In this document: positions 37,708 to 45,855 of the stretch, one piece after another
Layout of the letters: every line of letters starts with the position of its first letter
Position numbering within the stretch: position 1 is the stretch's first letter
Origin: Streptomyces cellostaticus
GTDB lineage: Bacteria; Actinomycetota; Actinomycetes; Streptomycetales; Streptomycetaceae
Assembly (NCBI RefSeq): GCF_001513965.1
Contig: NZ_KQ948015.1
Coordinates: 208,734-272,733, forward strand
DNA: 64,000 nucleotides
Direction of reading: 5' to 3'
Made by a program: the position numbers and the translations under genes
Notes under the pieces: model-generated
Databases searched by the model: none
What the model was told of the DNA's origin: nothing
What the model saw: the letters and a program-made list of their open reading frames with translations, nothing else

Positions 37708-39591
37708 TCAGGCCGTCGTCACCTCGTCGTCCCGCTGGGCGAACTGCGTGCGGTGCAGCTCCGCGTACCGTCCGCCCGCCGCGAGGAGTTCCTCGTGCGT
37801 GCCCCGTTCCACGATCCGGCCTGCCTCCACGACCAGGATCTGGTCGGCGGCCCGGACGGTGGACAGACGGTGGGCGATCACCACGGCGGTGCGGCCCTCC
37901 AGGGCCTCCGTGAGCGCCTCCTGGACGGCCGCCTCGGAGGTGTTGTCCAGGTGCGCGGTGGCCTCGTCGAGGATGACCACGCGCTGGCGGGCCAGCAGCA
38001 GCCGGGCGATGGTCATGCGCTGGCGTTCGCCGCCGGAGAGCCGGTAGCCGCGCTCGCCGACCACCGTGTCCAGGCCGTCGGGCAGGGACCGTACCACCTC
38101 GGCGAGGCGGGCGCGGCCGAGGGCGTCCCACAGCTCCTCGTCCGTGGCCGTGGGACGGGCCAGCAGCAGGTTGGCGCGGACCGTGTCGTGGAAGAGGTGG
38201 CCGTCCTGGGTGACCATGCCGAGGGTGGCCCGCAGGGCGGCCGCGGTCAGGTCGCGGACATCGGTCCCGCCCAGGCGGACGGCGCCGGCGTCGACGTCGT
38301 ACAGGCGCGGCAGCAGCTGCGCGATGGTGGACTTGCCGGCGCCGGAGGAGCCGACGAGGGCGACGGTCTGGCCGGGTTCGGCGCGGAAGGAGATGCCGTG
38401 CAGCACCTCGGCGCCGCCGCGGGTGTCGAGGGCGGCGACCTCCTCCAGGGAGGCGAGGGAGACCTGGTCGGCGGACGGGTAGGCGAAGCGGACGTCGTCG
38501 AACTCGACCGCGACCGGGCCCTCGGGCACCTCTACGGCGTCCGGCTTCTCCTCGATGAGCGGCTTCAGGTCGAGCACCTCGAAGACCCGCTCGAAGCTGA
38601 CCAGCGCGCTCATCACCTCCACGCGGGCGCCGGCGAGTGCGGTGAGCGGGGCGTAGAGCCGGGTCAGCAGCAGGGCGAGGGAGACGACCGCACCGGCCTC
38701 CAGGGTGCCGTGCAGGGCGAACCAGCCGCCGAGGCCGTAGACGAGGGCCAGGGCGAGGGCGGAGACCAGGGTGAGGGCGGTGATGAACACCGACTGCGCG
38801 GTCGCCGTGCGCACCCCGATGTCACGGACCCGGCGGGCGCGGGCCGCGAACTCCGCCGACTCCTCCTCCGGGCGGCCGAACAGCTTGACCAGGGTGGCGC
38901 CGGGCGCCGAGAAGCGCTCGGTCATCCGGGTGCCCATGGCCGCGTTCAGCGCCGCCGCCTCCCGCTGCATCCGGGCCATCCGGCTGCCCATGCGGCGGGC
39001 AGGCAGCACGAACACCGGCAGCAGCATCAGCGCGAGCAGGGTGATCTGCCAGGACAGGGTGAGCATGACCGCGAGGGTGAGCAGCAGGGTCACCAGGTTG
39101 GTCACCACACCCGAGAGCGTGTTGGCGAACGCCCGCTGGGCGCCGATCACGTCGTTGTTGAGACGGCTGACCAGCGCTCCCGTACGGGTACGTGTGAAGA
39201 ACGCGACGGGCATGCGCTGCACATGATCGAACACAGCCGTGCGCAGGTCGAGAATGAGCCCCTCCCCGAGCGTCGCCGACAGGCGCCGCCCGAGGATGCC
39301 GAGCCCCGCCTCCGCAAGGGCGACGACCGCGATGAGCAGCGAGAGCCGCACGACCGTCCCGGAGTCGTGGCCCGCCACGATCGCGTCGACGACGCGGCCG
39401 GCGAGCACGGGCGTGGCCACGGCGAGCAGTGCGGTCACCACCCCGAGCAGCACGAAGCGGACGATGCCCGCGCGGTGCGGGCGGGCGAAGGCGGCGATAC
39501 GGCGCAACGTGGCGCGGGCGAAGGGGCGGCGCTCCTGCTGCGCGGTCATCACGCTGTGCAGCTGCGTCCATGCGGTGGTCTCCATGCTCAT
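37708..39591 (-). CDS. ABC exporter, fused membrane and ATPase domains (SoxR-box gene)
   Basis: A 627-residue half-transporter. Six membrane helices occupy about 35-320, and the nucleotide-binding domain about 350-600 has Walker A VGSSGAGKST, signature LSGGERQ and Walker B VVILDEATAHLD. It would export a drug, pigment or lipid as a dimer. There is no Shine-Dalgarno sequence before ATG 39591. A promoter whose start point falls at or next to the A of ATG suggests a leaderless mRNA. The box overlapping that promoter resembles the SoxR operator. In S. coelicolor, from memory, an ABC transporter gene (SCO7008) is a SoxR target, and this may be its orthologue. Confidence 0.9.
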   Translation of the reverse strand: MSMETTAWTQLHSVMTAQQERRPFARATLRRIAAFARPHRAGIVRFVLLGVVTALLAVATPVLAGRVVDAIVAGHDSGTVVRLSLLIAVVALAEAGLGILGRRLSATLGEGLILDLRTAVFDHVQRMPVAFFTRTRTGALVSRLNNDVIGAQRAFANTLSGVVTNLVTLLLTLAVMLTLSWQITLLALMLLPVFVLPARRMGSRMARMQREAAALNAAMGTRMTERFSAPGATLVKLFGRPEEESAEFAARARRVRDIGVRTATAQSVFITALTLVSALALALVYGLGGWFALHGTLEAGAVVSLALLLTRLYAPLTALAGARVEVMSALVSFERVFEVLDLKPLIEEKPDAVEVPEGPVAVEFDDVRFAYPSADQVSLASLEEVAALDTRGGAEVLHGISFRAEPGQTVALVGSSGAGKSTIAQLLPRLYDVDAGAVRLGGTDVRDLTAAALRATLGMVTQDGHLFHDTVRANLLLARPTATDEELWDALGRARLAEVVRSLPDGLDTVVGERGYRLSGGERQRMTIARLLLARQRVVILDEATAHLDNTSEAAVQEALTEALEGRTAVVIAHRLSTVRAADQILVVEAGRIVERGTHEELLAAGGRYAELHRTQFAQRDDEVTTA

Positions 39592-39598
39592 GGGAGAG

Positions 39599-39629
39599 AA
39601 CGTAAGACCTCAAGCTTCGTTGAGGTCAA
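39599..39629 (-). promoter_or_regulatory. SoxR-type operator within a 19-bp-spacer promoter
   Basis: CCTCAAGCTTCGTTGAGG at 39608-39625 matches the SoxR box CCTCAAG-N4-CTTGAGG with one mismatch. On the minus strand a -35 TTGACC (39629-39624) and a -10 TACGTT (39604-39599) are separated by exactly 19 bp, the overlong spacer typical of MerR-family activated promoters. The -10 ends 7 bp before ATG 39591, so transcription would begin at the start codon. A redox-cycling compound would oxidise SoxR and switch on the exporter. Confidence 0.78.
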
Positions 39630-39678
39630 TGTCCGCGCCATTTCACCCCCACCGGCGTCCCCTCACCCAAAGGCCTCC

Positions 39679-40764
39679 ATGACTCCTCCCGCTCCCCTCT
39701 CTCATCCGCTGCCCGTCCGTAAGGCGCCGTCCGTGCCCGCGCCACCCTGCGTTGGCGTGGCACGGAGAACCTCTCCCGGTGTGACAGCGGTACGACTCCC
39801 CGGCCTCCGTGCGGCACGCCTCCCCCGGCTCGCCCGGCGCATCCCCGTGCGGCAGCTGCTGTGCCTGCTTCCGCTCCTGCTCGTCGCGCTCGTCGCGGTG
39901 CAGCACAGGTCGGTGCTCGTCGAGGGCTTCGGCCAGCTGCGGACCGCCTCGTGGCCCTGGCTGCTGGCGGCGGCCGGCGCCACCTGTCTGACGTGGGTGG
40001 CCGCGGCCTTCACCCGGCAGGGCGCCGTCGTCCAGCCGCTGCCCCGGTGGCGGCTGCTGGCCACGCAGTTCGCGGCGGGCTCGGCCAACCACCTGCTGCC
40101 GACGGGGCTGGGCGCGGGCGCGGTCAACCTGCGGTTCATGACCGTGTGCGGGGTGCCGCTCGCCCGCTCCTCCGCCGCGCTCGCGCTGTACCTGCTCGCC
40201 GAGTCGGTCGGCCGGCTGAGCCTGCTGGCCGCGCTGCTGCTGGTCTTCCCCGACGCGCTGCGGCTCGGCACCCTGCTGCCCGCCGGGGACGTCGGACCGG
40301 TGCTGTCCGTCGCGGGCGCGGTGCTGGCCGTGGCGGTGGCCGCGCTGGCAGTCGTACGACGCCTGCGCGCGGCCGTGCTCGGCTTCGTGCGCACCGCCCT
40401 GGGCGAGGCCCGCTCGGTGCACACGCGTCCGGCCCGGGCGCTGGCCCTGTGGGGCGGGTCGCTCGCCTTCCCCGCGCTTCAGGCGGCCGGCCTGGTGGCG
40501 GTGGGACAGGCGCTGGGGCTGCCGGTACCGCCCGCGCACATGGCGCTCGCGTATCTGGCCGCGACGGTCGCGGTGGCGCTGGTGCCCACGCCGGGCGGAC
40601 TCGGCTCCGTCGAGGCCGCGCTGATCGTGGCCCTGGTCGCGGCGGGCGGCCCGGTGGCGGTGGCCACGGCGGTGGTGCTCGCCTACCGCATCATCACCGT
40701 CTGGGTACCGCTGGTGCCGGGGGCGTTGACGCTGGGGGCGCTGGTGCGGCTGAAGGTCATCTGA
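39679..40764 (+). CDS. UPF0104 / lysylphosphatidylglycerol-synthase-type membrane protein
   Basis: A 361-residue integral membrane protein with about eight hydrophobic segments. AAAGG lies five bases before ATG 39679. Signature stretches are FAAGSANHLLPTGLGAGAVN, AESVGRLSLLAALLLVF and TPGGLGSVEAALIVAL, typical of the UPF0104 flippase-like family related to the membrane half of MprF. Proteins of this family are thought to move lipids across the membrane. It is divergent from the ABC exporter with 87 bp between them, so the SoxR-like box may also affect it. Confidence 0.85.
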   Translation: MTPPAPLSHPLPVRKAPSVPAPPCVGVARRTSPGVTAVRLPGLRAARLPRLARRIPVRQLLCLLPLLLVALVAVQHRSVLVEGFGQLRTASWPWLLAAAGATCLTWVAAAFTRQGAVVQPLPRWRLLATQFAAGSANHLLPTGLGAGAVNLRFMTVCGVPLARSSAALALYLLAESVGRLSLLAALLLVFPDALRLGTLLPAGDVGPVLSVAGAVLAVAVAALAVVRRLRAAVLGFVRTALGEARSVHTRPARALALWGGSLAFPALQAAGLVAVGQALGLPVPPAHMALAYLAATVAVALVPTPGGLGSVEAALIVALVAAGGPVAVATAVVLAYRIITVWVPLVPGALTLGALVRLKVI

Positions 40765-40809
40765 GGCAGAGTGGCTCTCCGAGCCGCAGCCTGAGAAGGA
40801 GTACCCGCC

Positions 40810-41574
40810 GTGCCGGTCCGCGTGGAGCGCAAGGAGCACGTCACCACGATCGTCCTGTCCCGTCCCGAGGTCCGCAACGCGGTGGACGGCCCGACGGCTG
40901 CGGAACTCGCCGCCGCATTCCGGGAGTTCGAGGCCGACGAGAACGCGCGGGTGGCGGTGCTGTGGGGTGAGGGCGGCACGTTCTGCGCGGGCGCCGACCT
41001 GAAGGCGATGGGCGGTGAGCGCGGCAACCGGGTCGCCGAGGACGGCGACGGGCCGATGGGCCCGACGCGGATGCGGCTGTCCAAGCCGGTCGTCGCTGCC
41101 GTCGCGGGGCACGCCGTGGCGGGCGGCCTCGAACTGGCCCTGTGGTGCGATCTCCGGGTCGCCGAGGAGGACGCCGTGTTCGGGGTGTTCTGCCGCCGCT
41201 GGGGCGTGCCGCTGATCGACGGCGGCACGGTACGGCTGCCCCGGCTGATCGGCACCAGCCGGGCCATGGACATGATCCTGACCGGCCGTCCGGTGCCGGC
41301 CCGTGAGGCGTACGAGACAGGCCTCGCCAACCGCCTGGTCCCCACGGGCCACGCCCGCGCAGCGGCCGAGGAGCTGGCGGCCGTCATCGCCCGCTTCCCG
41401 CAGGCCTGCCTGCGGGGCGACCGGGCCTCGGTGCTGGACCAGGAGGGGCTGGACGAGGAAACGGCCCTGCGGGGCGAACTCCGTTACGGCACCGGTGTGC
41501 TGGCCGAGGGGCTGGACGGGGCGGCACGCTTCGCCGGGGGTGCCGGGCGGCACGGGTCCTCCACGGATCTGTGA
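40810..41574 (+). CDS. Enoyl-CoA hydratase/isomerase family protein
   Basis: A 254-residue crotonase-fold protein. The oxyanion hole and CoA site are visible as GGTFCAGADLKAMG and AGHAVAGGLELALWCDLRVA. The segment that usually carries the second catalytic Glu (PExxLGLxPGxGGT) reads CRRWGVPLIDGGTVRLPRLI, so the normal glutamates are missing and the reaction may not be simple hydration. GTG 40810 has GAAGGAG upstream. It starts 45 bp after the membrane-protein gene and could be co-transcribed. It is cytoplasmic. Confidence 0.88.
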   Translation: MPVRVERKEHVTTIVLSRPEVRNAVDGPTAAELAAAFREFEADENARVAVLWGEGGTFCAGADLKAMGGERGNRVAEDGDGPMGPTRMRLSKPVVAAVAGHAVAGGLELALWCDLRVAEEDAVFGVFCRRWGVPLIDGGTVRLPRLIGTSRAMDMILTGRPVPAREAYETGLANRLVPTGHARAAAEELAAVIARFPQACLRGDRASVLDQEGLDEETALRGELRYGTGVLAEGLDGAARFAGGAGRHGSSTDL

Positions 41575-41611
41575 GCACGCCGGGGCTGACCGCCCAGGAC
41601 CTCGATCGGAG

Positions 41612-42550
41612 TCACTCCCCGTCCGCCAGCCACTCCAGCACCGCACCGGCCGCCTGCGCCCCGTCCCGGGTCGCCGCCCTGGCACGCTGCCCGGGGTGCA
41701 GCACACCGCCGGAGGCGAAGACGCCCGGACGCGAGGTGTGCGGGCCCGTCGCCAGCTTGATGCCGGCCCGGCGGGCGAGTTCGTTGTCGGGGACGAAGTC
41801 GCCGGTGAAGACGACCGTGTCGCAGGGCAGGGTCGCGGTACGGCCGTCGCGGTGGCGGACGCGGACGCCGGACAGGCGGCCGTGGCCGAGGAGTTCGGCG
41901 ACCGTGGTGTCCGTGAGGAGCGGGACACCATGCCGGAGGCGGGCCCACTGGGCGCGGGCACGTGCCGTCCCGGCCCGCGGGTGTTCCGTGACCAGGGCGA
42001 CGACGTCGGCCCCGGCGGCACGGACGGTGTCGGCCGCCGCGTACGACACGTCCTGCGCACCGACCACCACCGCCCGGGTGCCGATCGAATGCCCGAACAG
42101 GTGGACCGCCTGCTGGAGTTCGCCGGTGGTGTAGACACCGGCGGGCCGGGTGCCGGGCACCAGCCGGGCCGCGCGGGGGCGTTCGCGGGAGCCGGTGGCC
42201 AGGACGACGGCACCGGCGTCGATCGTCTCGGGGCCCTGCGGACTGACCGTGGCAAGCGTGCGCGTGCCCACCCAGTCGAGCACCGTCACCCCACTGCGCA
42301 CCACGGCCCCGGCGCGCGTGGCGCCCCGCGTGAGCAGACGGGCGTACCCGGGGCCGGTCAGCGGGTGTACCCAGGTGCCGAAGCCGCCGTGGGCGCAGTG
42401 CCGTGGCACTCCCCCGGGCTGTGCCTCCCGGTCCAGCACCTCGACCCGGCCGGCACCGGCGGCGGCCAGGCGGGCCGCGGCCGCCAGTCCGGCGGGACCG
42501 GCGCCGACGACGAGGACGTCGACCCGGCGTACGGCGCGTCCCGCGGTCAT
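41612..42550 (-). CDS. FAD/NAD(P)-binding oxidoreductase, partner of G3P-dehydrogenase-like protein
   Basis: A 312-residue flavoprotein with an FAD dinucleotide motif VVGAGPAGLAAAARLAAAG near the N-terminus, CAHGGFG, and a second GATGS-like segment ALVVATGSRERPR-type (LATGSRERPRAARL). It resembles the electron-accepting subunit that accompanies BFD-domain glycerol-3-phosphate dehydrogenases in bacteria without membrane GlpD. Its ATG overlaps the upstream dehydrogenase stop by 4 bp (42547-42550). It would relay electrons from that enzyme to NAD(P)+ or another acceptor. It is the last gene of the leftward kinase operon. Confidence 0.8.
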   Translation of the reverse strand: MTAGRAVRRVDVLVVGAGPAGLAAAARLAAAGAGRVEVLDREAQPGGVPRHCAHGGFGTWVHPLTGPGYARLLTRGATRAGAVVRSGVTVLDWVGTRTLATVSPQGPETIDAGAVVLATGSRERPRAARLVPGTRPAGVYTTGELQQAVHLFGHSIGTRAVVVGAQDVSYAAADTVRAAGADVVALVTEHPRAGTARARAQWARLRHGVPLLTDTTVAELLGHGRLSGVRVRHRDGRTATLPCDTVVFTGDFVPDNELARRAGIKLATGPHTSRPGVFASGGVLHPGQRARAATRDGAQAAGAVLEWLADGE

Positions 42551-43950
42551 GTGCGGGCCTCCTCGAACAGCTGCCGTACCGCCGCGCCGCAGTAGAAGCC
42601 CTGGCAGCGGCCCGCCCGGGCGCGGGTGCGGCGGCGCAGGCCGTCCAGGGTGCGCGGCGGGATCGTACTGGCGAGGGCGTCGCGGATCTCGCCGCGGGAG
42701 ACGCGCTCGCAGTGGCAGACGAGGGTGCCGTACTCCGGGTCGGCGGCGATGAGTTCGAGCCGCCGGCAGGGGCGCGGGAACGCCTCCCCGAGGTTGGGCA
42801 TGGACACGGGGTCCGGTTCCCGCGTCGGGCCGAGGTCGAGCCCGGTGTCGGCCAGCAGGGCCGCGACGTGGGCGGCGATGGCCATGGACGCGGTCAGGCC
42901 GGTGGAGCGGATGCCGCCCACGGTGACGTACGCCTGCTCGGGGTGGGCGGTGATGCGGTAGTCCTCGTGCTCGGTGGCCGCGCGCAGCCCGGCGTAGACG
43001 GCGGTGACCTCCTCGTCCAGCAGTGCGGGCAGGATACGGCCGCCCTTCTCCCGCAGCAGGGCGATGCCCTCGGCGGTGGAGCCGGTGGCCCGTTTGTCGT
43101 GCAGGTCCTCGGCGGTGGGTCCGAGCAGGACGTTGCCGTGGACGGTGGGGGCGATCAGGACGCCCTTGCCGAGGGCGGTCGGGACGGGGAGGAGGATGTG
43201 CCGGACCAGGGAGCGGGCGAGCTTGTCGTGGACGATCAACTGGCCGCGGCGCGGGGTGACGGTGAAGTCGTCGTGGCCGAGGGCCCGGTCGAGGGTGTCG
43301 GCGTGCAGGCCTGCCGCGTTGACCAGGTGGCGGGTGTGCAGGGTGCCCCTGGAGGTGGTCAGGCGGTGGCCGTCCGCGCTCCGGCTCACCCCGTGCACCC
43401 GGGTGTTCAGGTGCAGGTCGACGCCCGCGCGGACCGCCTGGGTGGCGTACGCCAGGGTCGTCGTCCAGGGGCAGATGATGCTCTCGCCGGGCACGTGGAG
43501 GGCGCCGAGCGCGCCGGGGCCGAGGTGCGGCTCGCGGGCGTACAGCTCGTCGGCGCCGAGGAGCCGGATGTCCGGGCAGTCGTTGCGCTCGGACTTCTCG
43601 GCCAGGCGCGGCAGGGCAGCCAGCTGGTCCTCGTCCCAGGCGACGAGCAGGGCGCCGACCCGTTCGACGGGGATGCCGGACTCGGCGGCGTAGGCGGCCA
43701 GCCGCCGGGAGCCCTCGCGGACCAGCCGGGCCTCCAGAGAATCCGGAGTCGCGTCGAAACCGGTGTGCAGGATCGCGGTGTTGGCCTTGGAGGTGCCCTG
43801 GCCGACGTCGTCCTGAGCCTCGACCACGGCGAGGCGCAACCCGGGACGGCGGGCGAGTTCACGAGCGACAGCGCAGCCGACCACACCGGCGCCGACGACC
43901 GTCACGTCGTACACCCGCTCAGGCAGCGCCCCCTCGGCGGTGACCGTCAT
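42547..43950 (-). CDS. FAD-dependent dehydrogenase with C-terminal BFD iron-sulfur domain (GlpA-like)
   Basis: A 467-residue DAO-family flavoenzyme. The FAD motif is VTVVGAGVVGCAVARELARR (16-35). GQGTSKANTAILHTGFD and the glycine-rich YVTVGGIRSTGLTASMAIAA follow. A C-terminal bacterioferredoxin-like [2Fe-2S] domain (about 405-460) has VCHCERVSRGEI and GRCQGFYCG. This layout matches GlpA-like glycerol-3-phosphate dehydrogenases. With the adjacent kinase, the pathway would be glycerol (or a related polyol) to its phosphate to a keto-phosphate. Its ATG overlaps a chimeric upstream ORF by 4 bp (43947-43950). The first 63 residues are duplicated in that ORF. Confidence 0.85.
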   Translation of the reverse strand: MTVTAEGALPERVYDVTVVGAGVVGCAVARELARRPGLRLAVVEAQDDVGQGTSKANTAILHTGFDATPDSLEARLVREGSRRLAAYAAESGIPVERVGALLVAWDEDQLAALPRLAEKSERNDCPDIRLLGADELYAREPHLGPGALGALHVPGESIICPWTTTLAYATQAVRAGVDLHLNTRVHGVSRSADGHRLTTSRGTLHTRHLVNAAGLHADTLDRALGHDDFTVTPRRGQLIVHDKLARSLVRHILLPVPTALGKGVLIAPTVHGNVLLGPTAEDLHDKRATGSTAEGIALLREKGGRILPALLDEEVTAVYAGLRAATEHEDYRITAHPEQAYVTVGGIRSTGLTASMAIAAHVAALLADTGLDLGPTREPDPVSMPNLGEAFPRPCRRLELIAADPEYGTLVCHCERVSRGEIRDALASTIPPRTLDGLRRRTRARAGRCQGFYCGAAVRQLFEEART

Positions 43951-44208
43951 GAGCCGAGCAGGGCGGCGACCGCGGTACGGAAGCCGGTGTGCAGGATCGC
44001 GGTGTCGGCCTTGGAGGTGCCCTGGCCGACGTCGTCCTGAGCCTCGACCACGGCGAGGCGCAACCCGGGACGGCGGGCGAGTTCACGAGCGACGGCACAG
44101 CCGACCACACCGGCGCCGACGACCGTCACGTCGTACACCCGCTCAGGCAGCGCCCCCTCGGCGGTGACCGTCATGACCCGAGCAGGGCGGCGACCGCGGT
44201 ACGGAAGC
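43761..44208. repeat. 224-bp tandem duplication
   Basis: Segments 43761-43984 and 43985-44208 are direct copies differing at about four positions by my reading (for example T/C near 43781 and G/C near 43953). The unit spans the 5' end of the GlpA-like gene and the last codons of the kinase gene. The low divergence means the event is recent. Confidence 0.9.
43947..44174 (-). pseudogene. Chimeric 75-codon ORF created by the duplication
   Basis: The ORF starts like the GlpA-like enzyme (MTVTAEGALPERVYDVTVVG), keeps its Rossmann start through TAILHTGF, then continues in frame into the last ten residues of the kinase (RTAVAALLGS) and stops. It overlaps the kinase gene upstream and the true GlpA-like gene downstream by 4 bp each, so the overlapping ATGA couplings survive on both sides. 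The 75-residue product would bind nothing complete and is probably non-functional, but it keeps ribosomes moving through the operon. Confidence 0.75.
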
Positions 44209-45601
44209 CGGCGAGGCGTTCGGCGGCCTGGTCGGCCGGGATGCGGGGTTCGTACACGGCGGCGGGCTTCCAGTCGGGCAGGGCGTCTTCCACGCTCAGC
44301 GTAGGGTCCGCGCCGAGCCGGGCGAGGGCGGCGGCGCCGAGCGCGGTGGCGTCGGGCAGCGCGGACACCTCGACGGGGCGTTGCAGGAGGTCGGCCTGGG
44401 TCTGCATGAGCAGGGCGGAGCGGGTCAAGCCGCCGTCGACGCGCAGCGCGTCGAGCGGGGTGCCGAGGTCGGCCTCGGCCGCCTCGGCCAGCTCGACCAC
44501 CTGGGCCGCCAGGCCCTCGCACAGGGCGCGCACCACGTGTCCGGGTCCGGTGTCGAGGCCGAGCCCGGTCAGGGAGCCGCGCACCTCGCCGCGCCACCAG
44601 GGGGCGGCGAGCCCGGCGAGGGCGGGGACGAAGGTGACACCGCCGCTGTCGGGGACGGCGCCGCCGACCGGGTCGAGGTCGGCGGCCGAGGAGATGACGC
44701 CGAGGTCGGTGAGCCAGCGCACGGCCGAGGCGGCCGTGTAGACCTGCCCGTCGAGGCAGTAGCCGGTGTCTCCGGCGAGCCGCCAGGCGACGCAGCTCAC
44801 CAGGCCGGACGTACCACGCCGGGGGGTGCCGCCGGTGTGCGCGAGCAGGAAAGCGCCCGTGCCGTAGGTGCACTTGGCGCCGCCCGGGCCGGTGATGCGC
44901 TGGGCGAGCAGGGCGGCCTGCTGGTCGACCGCGAGTCCCGTGAGCGGGATCTCGGGGCCGAACGCCCTTGTGCTGCCGATGGGTTGGGCGTTGTCGACCA
45001 CCTGCGGGAGCTGTTCGGCCGACAGTCCGTAGGTCTCCAGTGCGCGCGGCGACCACTGAGCGTGGTCGAGGTCGAGGAGCTGGGTGCGGCCGGCGGTGGC
45101 CGCGTCGGTGACGAAGGCTCCGGTGAGGCGGTGGACCAGCCAGGCGTCGGAGGTGGTGACGACGCCCTCGCGGGTGAGGTGGCGGCGGATCCAGGCCATC
45201 TTGGGTGCGGCGAAGTACGGGTCCAGGGGCAGTCCGGTCAGCTGCCGCAACTCATCGGCGTGCGCGGCGAGTTCGCTGCAGACGCTGTCGGCGCGCCGGT
45301 CCTGCCACACGAGCGCGTCGGTCAGCGGGCGGCCGCTTGCCGGGTCCCAGGCGAGGACGGTCTCGCCCTGGTTGGCCAGGCCCATGGCCACGACGTCCTC
45401 GCCGGCCTCGGCGAGAGCGCGCTCACCGGCGTCCAGGACCGAGCCGTACAGCTCGGCCGGGTCCACCTCGACAAGGCCGCCGGGCAGGTAGCGGGGCGTC
45501 ACGGCGGCGAACCCGGCGCCGAGGACCCCGCGTTCGGGGCAGACGACCAGGGCCTTGGTGCCGGAGGTGCCCTGGTCGACGGCGAGCACCGGCCCCGTCA
45601 T
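44171..45601 (-). CDS. FGGY-family carbohydrate kinase (glycerol-kinase-like)
   Basis: A 476-residue ATP-dependent kinase of the FGGY/actin fold. VLAVDQGTSGTKALVV is the N-terminal phosphate-1 motif, NQGETVLAWDPASGRPLTDA with LVWQDRRAD resembles glycerol kinase, and LRVDGGLTRSALLMQTQADL is the C-terminal FGGY signature. ATG 45601 has GGGAGGA four bases upstream. It heads the leftward operon kinase - chimeric ORF - GlpA-like dehydrogenase - FAD oxidoreductase. The sequence differs from standard GlpK (DQGTTSSRA), so glycerol or a related polyol are both possible. Confidence 0.86.
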   Translation of the reverse strand: MTGPVLAVDQGTSGTKALVVCPERGVLGAGFAAVTPRYLPGGLVEVDPAELYGSVLDAGERALAEAGEDVVAMGLANQGETVLAWDPASGRPLTDALVWQDRRADSVCSELAAHADELRQLTGLPLDPYFAAPKMAWIRRHLTREGVVTTSDAWLVHRLTGAFVTDAATAGRTQLLDLDHAQWSPRALETYGLSAEQLPQVVDNAQPIGSTRAFGPEIPLTGLAVDQQAALLAQRITGPGGAKCTYGTGAFLLAHTGGTPRRGTSGLVSCVAWRLAGDTGYCLDGQVYTAASAVRWLTDLGVISSAADLDPVGGAVPDSGGVTFVPALAGLAAPWWRGEVRGSLTGLGLDTGPGHVVRALCEGLAAQVVELAEAAEADLGTPLDALRVDGGLTRSALLMQTQADLLQRPVEVSALPDATALGAAALARLGADPTLSVEDALPDWKPAAVYEPRIPADQAAERLAGFRTAVAALLGS

Positions 45602-45855
45602 CGCATCCTCCCGCACACCCCGTTGAAGATCGGCGCGAACAGCCTGCCGCCGGTCCGCGTCCGGCGTCAAGGCCGATCGGTCTGCGATCAACTGCCGGTC
45701 CATTTGGTTGAGTTGACAACAATAGCGAGGCCCAACCTCCGCCCCTATAGTGACCGCCGACCCGCACAAGCCCCTCAGCCAACGCCCAGAGGAGGGCTGT
45801 TGCTACCGCACCGCGCCACCCCGCCCGTCCGCTCGCGGACCGGGACGGGCGGCTG

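Noticed and set aside
37753..40764. A 1003-residue rightward open frame opposite the ABC exporter
   Set aside because: Most of it is antisense to the exporter with Gln/Arg/Gly/Asp-rich composition. Only its last 361 codons are a real membrane protein starting at 39679.
45602..45855. Promoter TTGACA/TATAGT between the kinase operon and the TPR-like gene
   Set aside because: The two boxes are 27 bp apart, too far for a standard promoter; no clear operator could be defined.
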